Counted from the stretch's first letter, positions 31,411 to 42,738 are shown. The stretch: DNA of 64,000 nucleotides from Micropterix aruncella (GCA_944548615.1 OX155952.1:3733522-3797521); one strand, 5' to 3'. Translations and numbers: made by a program. The notes: generated from the letters alone by a model not told the origin.

Positions 31411-31910
31411 ATTTCGAAGCGGGTAAAGGTCCAAGGATATTAACTTACGCTCTACCGCTAAGCTTCGTTACACTAAACGTTTACTCCTATATTCTATTTT
31501 AGCCGCACGAGCTAACGGCTGAAATATTAATCCGATTAGTGCAGAGCTAAACAAGTAAATACGTAAGTGTTGTTAAAGAAGACGTAATTTTATCAGTTAT
31601 CATTAACCCTTGACGTCACTGAATAATTCAGCCTACATAATTACACTCATGGGATATTTTGACGAAAAGCATGCTAAAATAATTTTGAAATACATTAGTA
31701 CCGAGATAGAAATGTGGATGGTTACTAAAACATTTCACGTGCCTTGACTTCAGCTACGGATCTATGATTTTTCCAAGTCAGGACAAAAAGTTGACATTGG
31801 CACTCCTCCCCTCCAGCATTTAAGATTAATGATTTAACCCTTCGTGTACGAAGTGGGTTGAACACACCCCAGCATTTCAAAACTTGCAATAATTCTTAAA
31901 TAATAAAGAC
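31411..31910 (-). repeat. Right arm of the ~500-bp inverted repeat
   Basis: Reverse complement of 23680-24308 minus its SINE insertion. Key shared strings on the minus strand: GCTGGGGTGTGTT, AAGGCACGTGAAA and GAAGCTTAGCGGTAGAGC. Confidence 0.85.
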
Positions 31911-32139
31911 GCGCGAGTTCGTTTTCTCAGTAGCTGCAAATGCATTGTTGCCTTTCCGATCAGTGCAATTCATTCAGTCCGGCATTAACCTCAGAGCGCG
32001 CGACACGTGAGTAAAGTACACACCCTACCTTGTAGGTCTTCTGTCTATGAGTTCTTCGAGTAGCGGCATAATTTCATGGCAGACCGTGGCAATTTATTGG
32101 AATTTCTTGCAATATCGCAGCGCTCGACAAAAAGTACTA

Positions 32140-32295
32140 TAACTATGGAACTACTATAGCAATCGTAAAAAAATAACTGTGCAATAATTGGATTGAAATT
32201 TCGTATATAGAATATTAAAATATCATTTTGTAAAACAATTAGATAATTATGAATAAATATGAGAAAGTCGAAAAAGTGAAAGAAACTCGCCATTT
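32140..32295 (+). repeat. Third copy of the dispersed repeat seen at 18.2-18.6 kb
   Basis: GGAACTACTATAGCAATCGT, ATTGAAATTTCGTATATAG and CAATTAGATAATTATGAATA in the same order as at 18465-18620, ending AGAAAGTCGAAAAAGTGAAA. Confidence 0.7.
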
Positions 32296-33900
32296 TTAAC
32301 TTTTTTTAACTTAACTTTTAACTTTTACTTGTCTTACGGAAAAATACGGAACCCTATTTCAATGTCCAAAACCCTATCTTTATTAGATTCTCTATCAAAT
32401 TTAATATTTCGTTTTGCTTATATACGTACAAAATATTAGCCCAATAAGATTAGGTCATAAATACCAATAAATTTTTTGATGATTTCTCGAAAACAAAATG
32501 ATGACGATTGAAAATGGAATTTTACCAGAAATATCCCCGAAATTATTCTAGCGGTCGTCTATGTATCTATGGTAATAATGAGATATTTGGTATGGATTTT
32601 AGGATGCGTTCGAATTAGAAAATATTACTATTACTGTGCACTCCGGGAGCAAGCCGCCAATATTGGTCGTTACATAGTCAAGGGTGTTCTGATGTGCAAC
32701 CAAATTTGGTAGCCGAAGCATTAAGAAGAAGCCGAGGCGTTACGTAGCCGAAGCATTAAGAAAAGACTAAATAGATAATAAGTTAAAGAAAATGTTGAGT
32801 TTTTTTTAATAAAAGTTCCCAGTGGTCCTTTTATATGGTAGCTCCGTGACTTAGATAATTTAGGCTTCCAAAACCTAATCAAGTAATCCCAATGATAAAT
32901 TAAACATATTGACATTTTTTTAAATTTATTTCAAACCAGTTGATAGGAGTTCATACACTTGGTTTTGTCAAAAGTAATAAAAATAACAAGTATAATATTT
33001 AAATAAATACCTATTAAGGTATAAGATATGAACGTCGGTATTGCAAGGTATGAACGTTGAACATCCAAGCGCAGATTTTCTAGGTTATATATGTAGAGGA
33101 AACAACATTTTCCAATATTTTCAATCAAAAATTTTTAAGTCATTTCGTAAAATTCTCTATCTAATTTTCTATATAATCCTAAGTACTAAATAATCAAATA
33201 AATATTGGATGATTTCACAAATTATCATACGGGAAGATATTTTAAAGAAAAAATACAAATACAAACAAATCAGTAATAATAATTATAGTCAATAACCAAT
33301 AGTTAGAAGAAAAATAAAAAACGCAATTGTAAAATAGTCAATAATAGAAAGAATAAGGAATAATAATAGTCAAGTAGGTCAATAGAGCTGCGAAAAATTG
33401 ATATTGTCGAAATCCTCAATGCTATAAATGGGTTTTTAGTCAAAATACCCTGTACCTTTTTCTTAAAGTGAACCTCCTCAACCTTTGATATCGAACAAGG
33501 TATTATTGAGATATCGGTGAACAAGACAGACGGACAGACAGTTTTCATTGCTTTTCTGGTTTCATGTAAATCATGTAGGCGATTTTTAGCGAAATATTTT
33601 TTTATTTGTTCATGGTCCATAGTTCATTTTATTTTAAAAAAATCTTTGCATATTAAAGAAAACTTATATACTAGGCATTAACAAATTATAGAAATTACCA
33701 AAACCTTCCTTATAAGGAAACAGATTAAAATTTCATTTGAAAATAAATAAATTACGCAAGCGAGGTAATATCTAAATAAAACTGTCAACAAATAAAAACG
33801 AGAATATGAGTCAAAATAATATTAATATGCAGTTGCATTCAATTTAAATCAAATCAAATAAAATAAAAATAAAAAACTTGGAAATGAAATTACAATTTAT
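32296..33900. other. No recognised feature apart from a short duplicated motif
   Basis: AT-rich. TTGCTTTTCTGGTTTCATG at about 33548 recurs near 34077, each followed by GCGA(A)AT and a T-run, so part of this stretch is duplicated just upstream of the second exon-like segment. The minus ORFs at 32721-33128 and 33303-33620 are not recognised. Confidence 0.4.
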
Positions 33901-33909
33901 AATTCTTAG

Positions 33910-33999
33910 GTAAATGCAAGACGCCTCGCGCTAGCTGTGTGTGCGGGTATGGCTGGCGCTAGCATACAGAACGCACAGACCGATTTCAAAATTCTGTAA
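33910..33999 (+). CDS. Exon-like segment A (duplicated), unknown protein
   Basis: After a possible splice acceptor (TTTATAATTCTTAG) the frame reads VNARRLALAVCAGMAGASIQ, then nine more residues and a TAA at 33997. The first ~19 codons match segment B (34136). Between the two copies several changes are silent or conservative in this frame (A/A twice, V/F, M/L, I/L), which hints at coding use. The segment is hydrophobic, like a signal or membrane stretch. No start codon or upstream exon was found, so it is a candidate only. Confidence 0.3.
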   Translation, partial: VNARRLALAVCAGMAGASIQNAQTDFKIL

Positions 34000-34135
34000 T
34001 CTGGTTTTATTTAATATTTGGAAAACTAGTAACAAGTTGGTGATAAAAATGAGAGTTTTCAGTAGACAGATTATTTGCTTTTCTGGTTTCATGTTCGTTT
34101 GATTTCGAGCGAAATCATTTTTTAATTGATTTCAG

Positions 34136-34306
34136 GTAAATGCAAGACTCCTCGCGTCAGCCTTCTGTGCGGGTCTGGCCGGCGCTAGCTTAATTTCGAT
34201 TGCAAGAGCCATTGAAAGGCGAGAGGGTCGTAATAGGACGGCAGGTTTCGTCTACACAAATGCTGGGGGCGTTAATGTGAACATTCCAGTTGGTAGACGA
34301 ACTTAA
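34136..34306 (+). CDS. Exon-like segment B (duplicated), unknown protein
   Basis: Preceded by a good acceptor (TTAATTGATTTCAG). The frame reads VNARLLASAFCAGLAGASLI, then SIARAIERREGRNRTAGFVY and 16 further residues to a TAA at 34304. It has a hydrophobic stretch followed by a basic/polar tail. It matches segment A only over the first ~19 codons, so the pair could be alternative terminal exons of one gene or a duplication with divergent ends. I do not recognise the protein. Upstream exons, if any, are outside what I could find. Confidence 0.35.
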   Translation, partial: VNARLLASAFCAGLAGASLISIARAIERREGRNRTAGFVYTNAGGVNVNIPVGRRT

Positions 34307-34611
34307 CTACGAGGTATTAATATTACTACTTACCGAGTGGCTGCAATAGTGCAGGATTGCGCTCACTTAAGCACATCTAATCAAGCTATATACCATACAA
34401 TGAGGAGGATTATATTACTCAAAGGAAACTGAATATCTTAGTTAGTGCTTATTAGGTGAGGATGTAGCGAGAATATCCTCATCTAATATTCATCGCAGGA
34501 AATTCGACGTATACTAAATTACTCAGATATTACATAGTATTAGGTTTGAAGAGGTGGAGCTTCGCGTTTATGTGAAATGTATGTATGTTCTTATTAATTG
34601 CCAACCAATCA

Positions 34612-34680
34612 CAACAGTCCAAGAGAAAAAATATCTCGGTATAATTATAGATAGACATCTACGATGAAATCACTAATCGA
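34612..34680 (+). pseudogene. Non-LTR reverse transcriptase scrap (YLGIIID motif)
   Basis: The plus strand reads TVQEKKYLGIIIDRHLR and then TGA where Trp is usual. The KYLGI..D..L.W motif lies just past the catalytic box in Jockey/CR1/RTE-type RTs. Only about 20 residues are recognisable. Confidence 0.55.
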
Positions 34681-34832
34681 GTGTTTAGTAAAAAAGACTT
34701 AATTTATATATTTATTTAATTATTTCGCCAAACAATGCTGATATAACGCGCTCGATTGCGTTTCTTCGTGAACTTAAACCGGAAATTAGTTCGTGTGAAC
34801 GAGACAGGAAATACGCTAGAGCGGAATGTGAA

Positions 34833-35730
34833 ATGAACGGTTGTCACCTTTTCGCATTAAAACTACCCACCAAAGGTAAAGCATCTGAATCTAACACCAC
34901 ACGAAATGTGTTCAAATTTATTCGGACGAGTGTAAGTTCGACAGGTAGTTTTTATTCAGGATCGTTCATTTCATATTCTGCTCTAACGTATTGCTCTATC
35001 TCAATACGTAGATACACGGTAGAAGGTACAACTAGAGTTGTCAACTACAGTGGGCGAGCCCGTCACCTCAGGAAGTTTTAACGATTAGTCGTTCTTTCTC
35101 CCTGACGTGAGCGCAGGAGACTTGGACAAAAACAGTCCACCATCAAGCTCCGCCACAAACCCGTAAGAGGCCAACGCCTTAACCGCGAGATAGCCAGGAT
35201 GGTAACAACCCGCTGTGTAACAATCCCGCTGGGTAACAACCCAGCGGGATTACACTCAAGCCCTTACTTCCAATTGCGACCAGATTACTCCAGTCTCTCG
35301 ATTGGTTACGAGTTCGAAGTCGCTTGCGCGGTCCTCTCCCTTACGAAGCGGTGAAACGGTGTATACCGAATCTATCGCGGACCCCGGCATCCTTTGACCG
35401 GCTGTTCACCCAGGATCGGGTAGCCGATAGTCGTTTCAAGAGCAGTCGCCGTAAGGTCCGCAACCACCCCCGCTCTATACGAAACAGTACTGCTTCCAGA
35501 CTCCCCCGACTGTTAGTCAGAGTGCGCAATCGATTGGCTTATGCCGCACGGTGCGCAGACCGTCCAAGAGCGCCAGAAGTTTGATTCCTAAGGGAAACTA
35601 ACCCTAAGGGCCAGAGTCCTACCCAGGCTTGCACTTCATATGTGGAGGCCGTCGGATGGGTGTTGACCCGTGAGTGCGACCAACCCTGAACAGAATGGGT
35701 CTTCCCGGAGAAGGTACACGGAAAAAACTT
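34833..35730. other. GC-rich block of unknown origin, with a strong hairpin
   Basis: About 900 bp clearly richer in GC than either side. Plus ORF 34833-35081 and ORF 35324-35584 (Arg-rich, with overlapping minus ORFs) are open but show no family signature. A 13-bp perfect hairpin (AATCCCGCTGGGT, AACA, ACCCAGCGGGATT) lies at 35222-35251. It may be an untranslated or ORF1 region of an old retroelement; that is a guess from composition. Confidence 0.4.
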
Positions 35731-36590
35731 GTATGGCAATTCTAAAATATTTTTTTTAATGTAATACATATATTAGTACTTAAAGAGTAACATAGTGCCA
35801 CACGCCATTTTTCAAATTTCGAGAAAAACGCATTTGAGACTTTGATCAAATCCTTAAATGTGAAAATTTGATTTGGAGGCTTGATAAATTTTGAAAGCAA
35901 TTGTACATATCTTCATGAGTATCTCACCCTATTTTTGTTAACATTAGGCTTATTTTTCATATTTTTTTAGGTTTCTGAAAAGTTTTTCTCCAGGCGCTTG
36001 GCATTATATTGCACCAAAATATTATTCAAATTTTAAGGTATATAGCATTCTAGAGTAGAATTATAAATGAATAATGAAGACTAGAATGTTCTCTTACTCC
36101 AAATTATAAGATCGAAGATAAGAATAAACGTATAATATCAATGTTATACGAATAAAATAATGAAAAACAGTGCTGAGATGCTAAGCGACAAAACTGGGAA
36201 TTGAGGTTAGGTGGAGGACAATGCCAATCGCCACTTACATTTATTGAAGTTTCGGTGTCCGAATTGCTTGTAGAGTCGTCAGATGAGGGCTGGTAGACAT
36301 CGTTGAAGACATGTTCATTTTCTTCTTGGTGGAATCATGAAACCGACTCTACAGAACCATAGTTCTTACTTTCTCCTCACCAGAATTCTCCACCAGCTCG
36401 ATTTTTGCAGAAATGGCGCATGGCACTATGTTACCCCCACCTCTTCACTTATTTTATTTAGACACTTATATAAGTATTATTACTTATTGTCTGTTACTAA
36501 TTATTATTTAAAAACAGACATTTTTAATTATAATAACTTTAATGACAATGTATTTATACATTCGCGTGGTCTTCCAATCAACATCATCCT
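35731..36590. other. No recognised feature
   Basis: AT-rich DNA. The plus ORF at 36337-36600 leads into the RT relic that follows but shows no clear motif itself. Confidence 0.35.
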
Positions 36591-36599
36591 ATCTCAATG

Positions 36600-36772
36600 A
36601 CCTTTGCCCACGGTCTCGTACTTCGGTCAGCCTCTGACAATATACTCCAAATTCCTTGTCATAATACTGACTTCTACTCCTACTCTTTCTGTGTTCATGG
36701 TGCAAGACTATGGAACGATTTCCTAGCAAAGATACTAAACTTGCTTTTGTTAGGTTATTGACAGATATCAGC
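36600..36772 (+). pseudogene. C-terminal scrap of a Jockey/CR1-type ORF2
   Basis: The frame reads LRSASDNILQIPCHNTDFYS, YSFCVHGARLWNDFLAKI and then a TGA near 36759. The pattern R....L..P..........F.V.GARLWN..L is the C-terminus of many Jockey/CR1-type ORF2 proteins. RT motifs upstream are not visible. Confidence 0.6.
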
Positions 36773-36805
36773 TGCTTCAACTGATATTAATGAGCAAATT
36801 GAAGG

Positions 36806-36975
36806 GTAACCTCGCCCTGGAAGGAGGAAAAAGTCTTGGCTGTGCAATGTCAAAGAGTGGACCGGGATCACCAGTAAGAAACAGTTCTTCCGAATGGCAC
36901 AAGAGCGGAAAAACTTTTCAGAGCTGACGGCCAACCTCTAGTAATGGAGAGACACTTCAAGAAGAAGAAGACAGT
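36806..36975 (+). pseudogene. C-terminal scrap of a second non-LTR ORF2, with (AAG)n tail
   Basis: The frame reads RPGRRKKSWLCNVKEWTGIT, KKQFFRMAQERKNFSELTAN, L and TAG near 36940. The pattern GRRK.SWL.N.KEWTG......F..A.ER..F..L.ANL ends the reverse transcriptases of a common lepidopteran non-LTR group. It is followed by CACTTCAAGAAGAAGAAGAC, probably the element's 3' tail. It is a different family from the scrap just upstream. Confidence 0.65.
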
Positions 36976-36979
36976 CTCA

Positions 36980-37830
36980 CGGCGTGTAGTCTAAAGGAGA
37001 TCTCTCGTCGCGATACTAAGAGACGAGAAAGAGCTCCATGCTCAAAAAATGTTCTCACTTGTCTTCACGTTCTCATAAGGGTTGGTAGAATATAACGCTA
37101 TAGTGGCTTTGGGTGCTTTAGCATAATATAACATTGCGAATATTAAGAATATAATTGAAATAAAAAATAGGTATGGTATTTCCTATAACTGAAAAAAAGG
37201 GATTCCTACTTCTTTTTTAGTTCGGATAATTAAACATCTATTACTACGCTGATTCCGTTTTAAGCATCCTTTCCTCTCGGTATTAAATGCACTACTGAAG
37301 TCACGCAGAGACGATTCTACAGTTGGTATTTTCTAACTTTGCCCTATAAATAATTAAAACAACATTAATATACCCTTTAATTGCACTTAAACAAAATATC
37401 AGAAGGTTAGCTTATTGCCACATGTCAATATATTACTACTAATCTAATCACAGTGTAGTGAAACATGTGGTATGGAAATAAAGATTATTAAACGGATATA
37501 ATTGTCTGCTTAAAATTCAAACTACTATACGTAAAACTAAGAATACCCGAGGAGAGGAAATTGGGAGAGAAAGGAGAGGGAAAGATAAGAACACATGACT
37601 TTTCTCTGTTTGAGTCTGTGAAAGGCTTCCGTGGTTGATTTTAATTGGGAAACGCTGCCATAGATATTCATATATAGCGGGCGTGAACGGGAACCGGGCG
37701 TATGCTACGTAAGCGTGTATATCGTATGCCAATGTATATCGTATGCCATATCGTATCGCAAAATCAACCACTTCATTCGTAGTAATAGATAGCTAAGATA
37801 AATTTAAACAACGCAAGTAGTTTCTCGATC
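36980..37830. other. No recognised feature
   Basis: AT-rich; the short minus ORF 37517-37771 spans GTATATCGTATGCC repeats and is not recognised. Confidence 0.35.
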
Positions 37831-38060
37831 TCATCCCCCCGGGGAATGCAGTGGCGCGGCGGGGTAAACATGATAATTTATCTGTAAGAACGCCGCCACT
37901 GACATCGTGGATGCGCTTCGCCGGAGAAAGCTCCCGGGGGAGTTTCTGGTCCAAGGAGGCTGCGAATCGAACGTCGTGCTCGGTTTACTTCTAACTAAGC
38001 GGCTACTGTTTCGCTCCGGAATGAATCGGGCGATCGATCTCGCGACGTCTTCACAATAAC
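37831..38060. other. GC-rich patch, unassigned
   Basis: A short GC-rich island (GGGGAATGCAGTGGCGCGGC, then CTCCCGGGGGAGTTTCTGG) in AT-rich DNA. No ORF of note. It might be host regulatory DNA or an old repeat. Confidence 0.3.
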
Positions 38061-38590
38061 GACCTCATTAAAAGTGTACTACGAATTGTTACTCAAACAC
38101 TAGCATAGTAGACTCATACGGATCATTGGACATCAGTAGGTTATACAAGATTAATTACATTTATCAATTTGACAATACACTTATTAGTCCAGGCAATGAC
38201 ATGTTGTAGAGATAAAATAGAAAGAAAACAATTTTTGACTTAGAGTATTTGTTTGGACTTGTTAGGAGATAAATATACTAAAAGCATCCACTCCTTGGAA
38301 ATAAGGGGCAAAGGGGGGGCAGGTAGAATGTTCTTTATTTGAGTTTTTGCTTATATCTCGGAAACAATGCGTCCTAGCGATAAGTTTATTCTATATAAAA
38401 TTAAAGCTAATAAAACGAACCACCAGATTGATTATATTCATTGTTTAGGTATCTCACATAGTTATCGAGATATCCTCGCTCAAAACTAGCAAATTTTGAC
38501 AAAAAAAAGCCTTACGTTTTTCGGCTTATTTGACAAGCCAACTTCGGGCCATTGTCCACGAAAAATAATTAACCAGTTAACCGAGCATGA

Positions 38591-38763
<173 letters not shown>

Positions 38764-39471
38764 GTCAATCGTAAACAGTATCGAGTATGGGTAGGACGTA
38801 TAGAAACGTCCTCGAAATATATGTTGTACTCCTGAACGGTCAGGACTTCTTTGTCATGAGTACCTATGTGTATTAACATGAATTTAAGGCCAGGCGCGCA
38901 TTGCGGTGCGTATTATTTCCGGAGAATTTGTGTACTATAGACGCACACGGAACCGCGCACAATGAAAAAAAAACCGGACCAGATTCAAATTGTGTGGATT
39001 ATTGTCGTAAAAACATATCATTGTCTTTTAATTAATTCTAAGCATTGCTTAAAAATACTGAATAATAATAAAGCACGTCACGCGGGCGTGACGTAATAAC
39101 ACGTCTGTACGAAAAAGTGCGCGCCCGTTGTATTTTGCTTAATTAAAAAGGGTTTTTTCCGGTTAACAGGTTAAAAAAGTGAGATGTAAAATATAACATT
39201 TCCTTCAAGAATATATGATATATTTTAATATATTATCTTCAACTGTTCAAAAGTTAGAGAAAGTTAATTTTCCTAACGTGCCTCTTTCTTTGCTTTCAAT
39301 AAATAAAAAAAATCACTTTAAATAAGTGTCCATCAAGTTCGGAGATTTTAGTATGTTTACCTCTTAAAAAGCCCAAATAATATCCCAAAGTCAAAAAATG
39401 TGTTCTGGCCATTTATCTACAACCCTCTTTTGAGTATCCATTGACTAGACTACTGTAGCAAAGTGCTCTTG

Positions 39472-40425
39472 CATCAGAGACCTGGGAGTGGTTTCAGATA
39501 GCATTTTAATCTTCCGCGCGCACATTGAAGTATTCAGTATTCAGTATTCAATTTATTCATTCAGAATATACAAAAAAAGCATGAATTATGAATTAAAGCT
39601 AATTATCGCTTATTAGAATTCGTCGTTTTATGTTGATATAAAACTATTAAAGCATAAATATTAATTCGACAATAGCGTTAACTAAAGTCGGCTTTACACG
39701 GCAGACAAATAAAATTAAAAAAAAAATTAGAGCTCAATCCATGTATACATATAAAATAGATAATTATTATAAGAATATTAATCAGTTTCAAGCAGTTTAT
39801 GTAAAAAAGTCATAAAGCAGTTTATACAAAAAAATAATCACACAATAGGAAGTATCAAACCAAAATTGGAAAAAACAACGTATGTATATGATCAGGTATG
39901 TTACATTACACATTGTAATCTCCATATTAAATATTAAATTCATAATATTATAATTAAACAATAAGAACTAAAATGAGGTACCTGAAAGTTACATATTAAT
40001 GTTATTCCCATTTGAAAGAATTTGCATGCTCATAAAAATCACCCAGCTTATAGAAAGCATGTGTGGATTGCAGCTTTTGTTTAATAAACAAAAGCTATCG
40101 CTGGTAAAGCTTACAAAATTTAAGGTTTATAATCCGCGTATCGAAACCTTTCAATGAAATTACAATAATGAAACTACTCTATAATTCATTTGTAATGTCA
40201 CATCTGTAGTTCGCGTCACCGATATGCCAGGGGAATATAAACCCACACTGCCAGGGGAATATAAACAGGCCACAGAACATTCAGGATAAATTTGTACGAT
40301 ACCTAAATATTAAAACAAAATTATTGCAACAACACAGAAATGAGGCTTCTATGCTATTTAAAATGGATCATCCGTTGCATAGCCGTAAATTAGATGCCGT
40401 ATATATTTTCAAAATACTCAATCTT
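39472..40425 (+). pseudogene. Broken Jockey/CR1-type reverse transcriptase, two pieces
   Basis: Piece 1 (39472-39529) reads IRDLGVVSDSILIFRAHIE, the RDLG motif after the RT active site. Piece 2 (40168-40425) reads MKLLYNSFVMSHL, a stop, FASPICQGNIN, then NIQDKFVRYLNIKTKLLQQ and KMDHPLHSRKLDAVYIF, the region that follows RDLG in these proteins. About 640 bp of non-coding DNA separates them. A 24-bp tandem duplication (TGCCAGGGGAATATAAAC at about 40229 and 40253) lies inside piece 2. Confidence 0.65.
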
Positions 40426-40427
40426 CT

Positions 40428-40690
40428 TATATATAAAAATGAATCGCCGTGCGCTAGTCTCGCAGGATCTCGGAAATGACTCGACCGATTTGAATTATTT
40501 TTCTTTTATTTTGTTTGGCTTGATTCAGGGGAGGTTTAAAAAAAGAAATATTTAGGAAAAGCTCAAGAAACAACTGAAAATCGAAATAATCGAAATTGGT
40601 CATTTTGGGAAATAGGCCACTTTCAATGGCGTTCGCGGCGATTCTATTTGACAGCTGCGCCATCCATGTTATTCATTTCGTACGATTGTG
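40428..40690 (+). mobile_element. Possible Helitron-type repeat fragment
   Basis: Begins TCTTCTTATATATAAAAATG after an A and continues GTCTCGCAGGATCTCGGAAA, a sequence type I associate with common insect Helitron/MITE repeats. No CTAG-type end was found nearby, so it is probably truncated. Confidence 0.4.
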
Positions 40691-40695
40691 TAAAA

Positions 40696-40802
40696 TTTCA
40701 AAAAGTCGAAAAGTCAAAAAAGTAAAAAAAGCCAAAAAAGTCGAAAACGTCGAAAAAGTCTAAAACGTCGAAAAAGTCGAAAAAGTCGGAAAAGTCGAAT
40801 AA
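40696..40802. repeat. Minisatellite of (TCGAAAAAG)n type
   Basis: About eleven irregular 9-10 bp units such as AAAAAGTCG, AAAACGTCG and AAAAAGTCT. Confidence 0.85.
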
Positions 40803-41026
40803 GCATTTATATTTCATAATGTAAATTAAATACATTGAATTTATTTTAATTACAAATGACTTTCATTTAATCACCAAACGAAACTCAAACCGTACATGAT
40901 TCGACCATGTTATAGACTTCAATGAATTGGATTTGGAAAGTTGATTAGGATCAATAAACGCTTATGAAGAAGTTACAATCAAATCAATTTTAGGTGGTAC
41001 GAAGTTCACCAGGTCATCTAGTGGTA

Positions 41027-41155
41027 ATGTAAAATCGAAGACTATCGCGGTTGTTTGACATTATAAATAGGATAGAAAACGAATTTACCGCATGAAATTT
41101 GTAGCACCCGACCTTTCGGTGTAGTTGCAACCGCCGTTGTCCAGGGTAGACTGAA
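41027..41155 (-). mobile_element. Penelope-like 3' end relic
   Basis: The reverse complement matches 63668-63790: CAGTCTACCCTGGACAACGG, ACCGAAAGGTCGGGTGCTAC, AAATTTCATGCGGTAAATTC and CAACCGCGATAGTCTTCGAT. It contains the GAAA-containing core discussed for the other copy. No coding part is left here. Confidence 0.8.
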
Positions 41156-41302
41156 AGAGCTGTGGCGTCTTCACCACAACAGTCTTTAAACACGACGGAG
41201 CAAGTCATTCAATATCCTGGAATAGAAGTACTGCCTACTTACCAGTTTTGTTTTAAATTCCAAAAGTAGCGTCAGGATGAAAAATATATTTGTAGTTTTT
41301 TA

Positions 41303-41660
41303 TGTGGTATTAAAATGCGCCGACCGCGCCCGTGGACCGCCGACGGTCACGGGGCGCGGCACTCGCGATTCAATCTAAATTAATGTGATTAGGTCCATAG
41401 GGCCTAATCCAACATTGGTGACCCCGCGACATTTGAATTTACACACCTTAGAACTACATATTGGTTAACCTCGAACTTTGAGCTGTAACGCACAGCCTGT
41501 GTAAAAGAAACAATTTCGTGAGTGATTTCATCAGCCAGCCACGTAAACTCAAGGAGCAGTTCCTAAAATCAACTAAATACAACATGGATGGACCCATCAA
41601 ACAAGAATCTTCCATATTGGCGTTCCTGAGTGGGCTACCGATCACCAAAAAACGGTAATT
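41303..41660 (+). mobile_element. 5' end of a tRNA-Trp-primed LTR element (CsRn1/Kabuki-like)
   Basis: A short LTR (41303-41414, about 112 bp, TGTGGTATTA...AATCCAACA) is followed directly by TTGGTGACCCCGCGAC. That matches a primer binding site for tRNA-Trp (TGGTGACCCCGACGTG), the primer used by CsRn1-type gypsy elements such as Kabuki. A leader of ~170 bp precedes ATGGATGGACCCATCAAACA (41584), which gives only ~19 codons before the sequence stops matching an ORF. Only the 5' end survives. Confidence 0.65.
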
Positions 41661-42738
41661 CGACCACATAAAAGTTTTTCGGGCCGGGCCACGTTTGCCC
41701 TACTCCGCATGGCGTAAGTGCAATGAAGGATCGGAAAGGCAGTGGATAATCAGTAACAGTAACATCACCATACCACAACGAGTGGGTAAAAACCGATGTC
41801 ATAGGATACCCTCCGCTGTCATAGGAAACATACGTCTCCATGCCCCTCCTGGCTATTTTCCGGCTGGGCATTCATCACCTAGCAAACAGGATGGTGCACC
41901 AACCGCCCAGTTCCACCCTAGGTATTCCCCCTAATCAGCATTCTTCTAATCCCAACCGCCTCCGACAGCAGGATTACAGCCGAAGCTCACATCGGCCCTG
42001 TCAAGGTAAGCCCTACCTCAAGGAGGCTACCAGATGGGAGTGGAACCGTGAGTTGGGTAGGCCAGAGGACATTGATTGTTGGCTAACAGCACCTTAGCTG
42101 CACGGTACTATTAGGAACCAAAACCATTAGGATCTATTAGGCTAGTTTGTTTTCGGGTCGATACAACTCACGATTCAGCTCCTATTCAGTAGCCTCCTCG
42201 TGTGATGGACTACACCGAGAAGGACTGAGACTCTCGCGTCTCAGGCCTCTCGGCAGGTAGATCGGTTTCCCTGGAGGAACGCCTCCCGATCCTAGTGGAC
42301 GGTTTGCGGCCAATAGGTTGTACACTCTGACTTATTACTGAAGGAGTATGGGGACTATGGAAATATACTGTCTCCTAAGCGGCGGGGGTGGACGTTGAAC
42401 TATCGTCACCACTCTTGAAATGACCAATTGGCTACCTGATCCTGAATTTAGAGCCTGGCAAAAGATGGCAATGGTCCGCGATAAATTGAAACTGAATCAC
42501 CGCTGAATATCCGACATGTGGAGGTCGCGCAAACGACTTCATACCCGTAACCAGTCGGGAGGTTGAAAGTATCCTGATGGTTAATTTCATACGGGGATAT
42601 CTTTACAAAACTGGTAGCCTGGGGGCGAGGCTGCCCGCTGGTTACCTTTCCTGGTGCCTCGCCGTGAAGCGTTGGCCTCCGTCGTGCATTTTGCCCTAGC
42701 TGTAAAGGTAGATTTTATTATTATTAATAATAATAAAC
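41661..42738 (+). repeat. GC-richer dispersed repeat, copy 2, ending near (TTA/TAA)n
   Basis: 42190-42560 is the counterpart of 16885-17310. The block goes on to GCTGTAAAGGTAGATTTTAT and then TTATTATTAATAATAATAAA (42716-42735), a tail like that of several non-LTR families. Short ORFs (41695-42097) have no recognisable domain. Probably the 3' part of a 5'-truncated non-LTR element. Confidence 0.5.

Noticed and set aside
39070..39095. Small dyad GTCACGC/GCGTGAC
   Set aside because: Seven-base stem; too short to support a terminator, MITE or operator.
40072..40096. 25-bp palindrome AGCTTTTGTTTAATAAACAA...
   Set aside because: Perfect but AT-rich and isolated inside an RT relic; likely chance.
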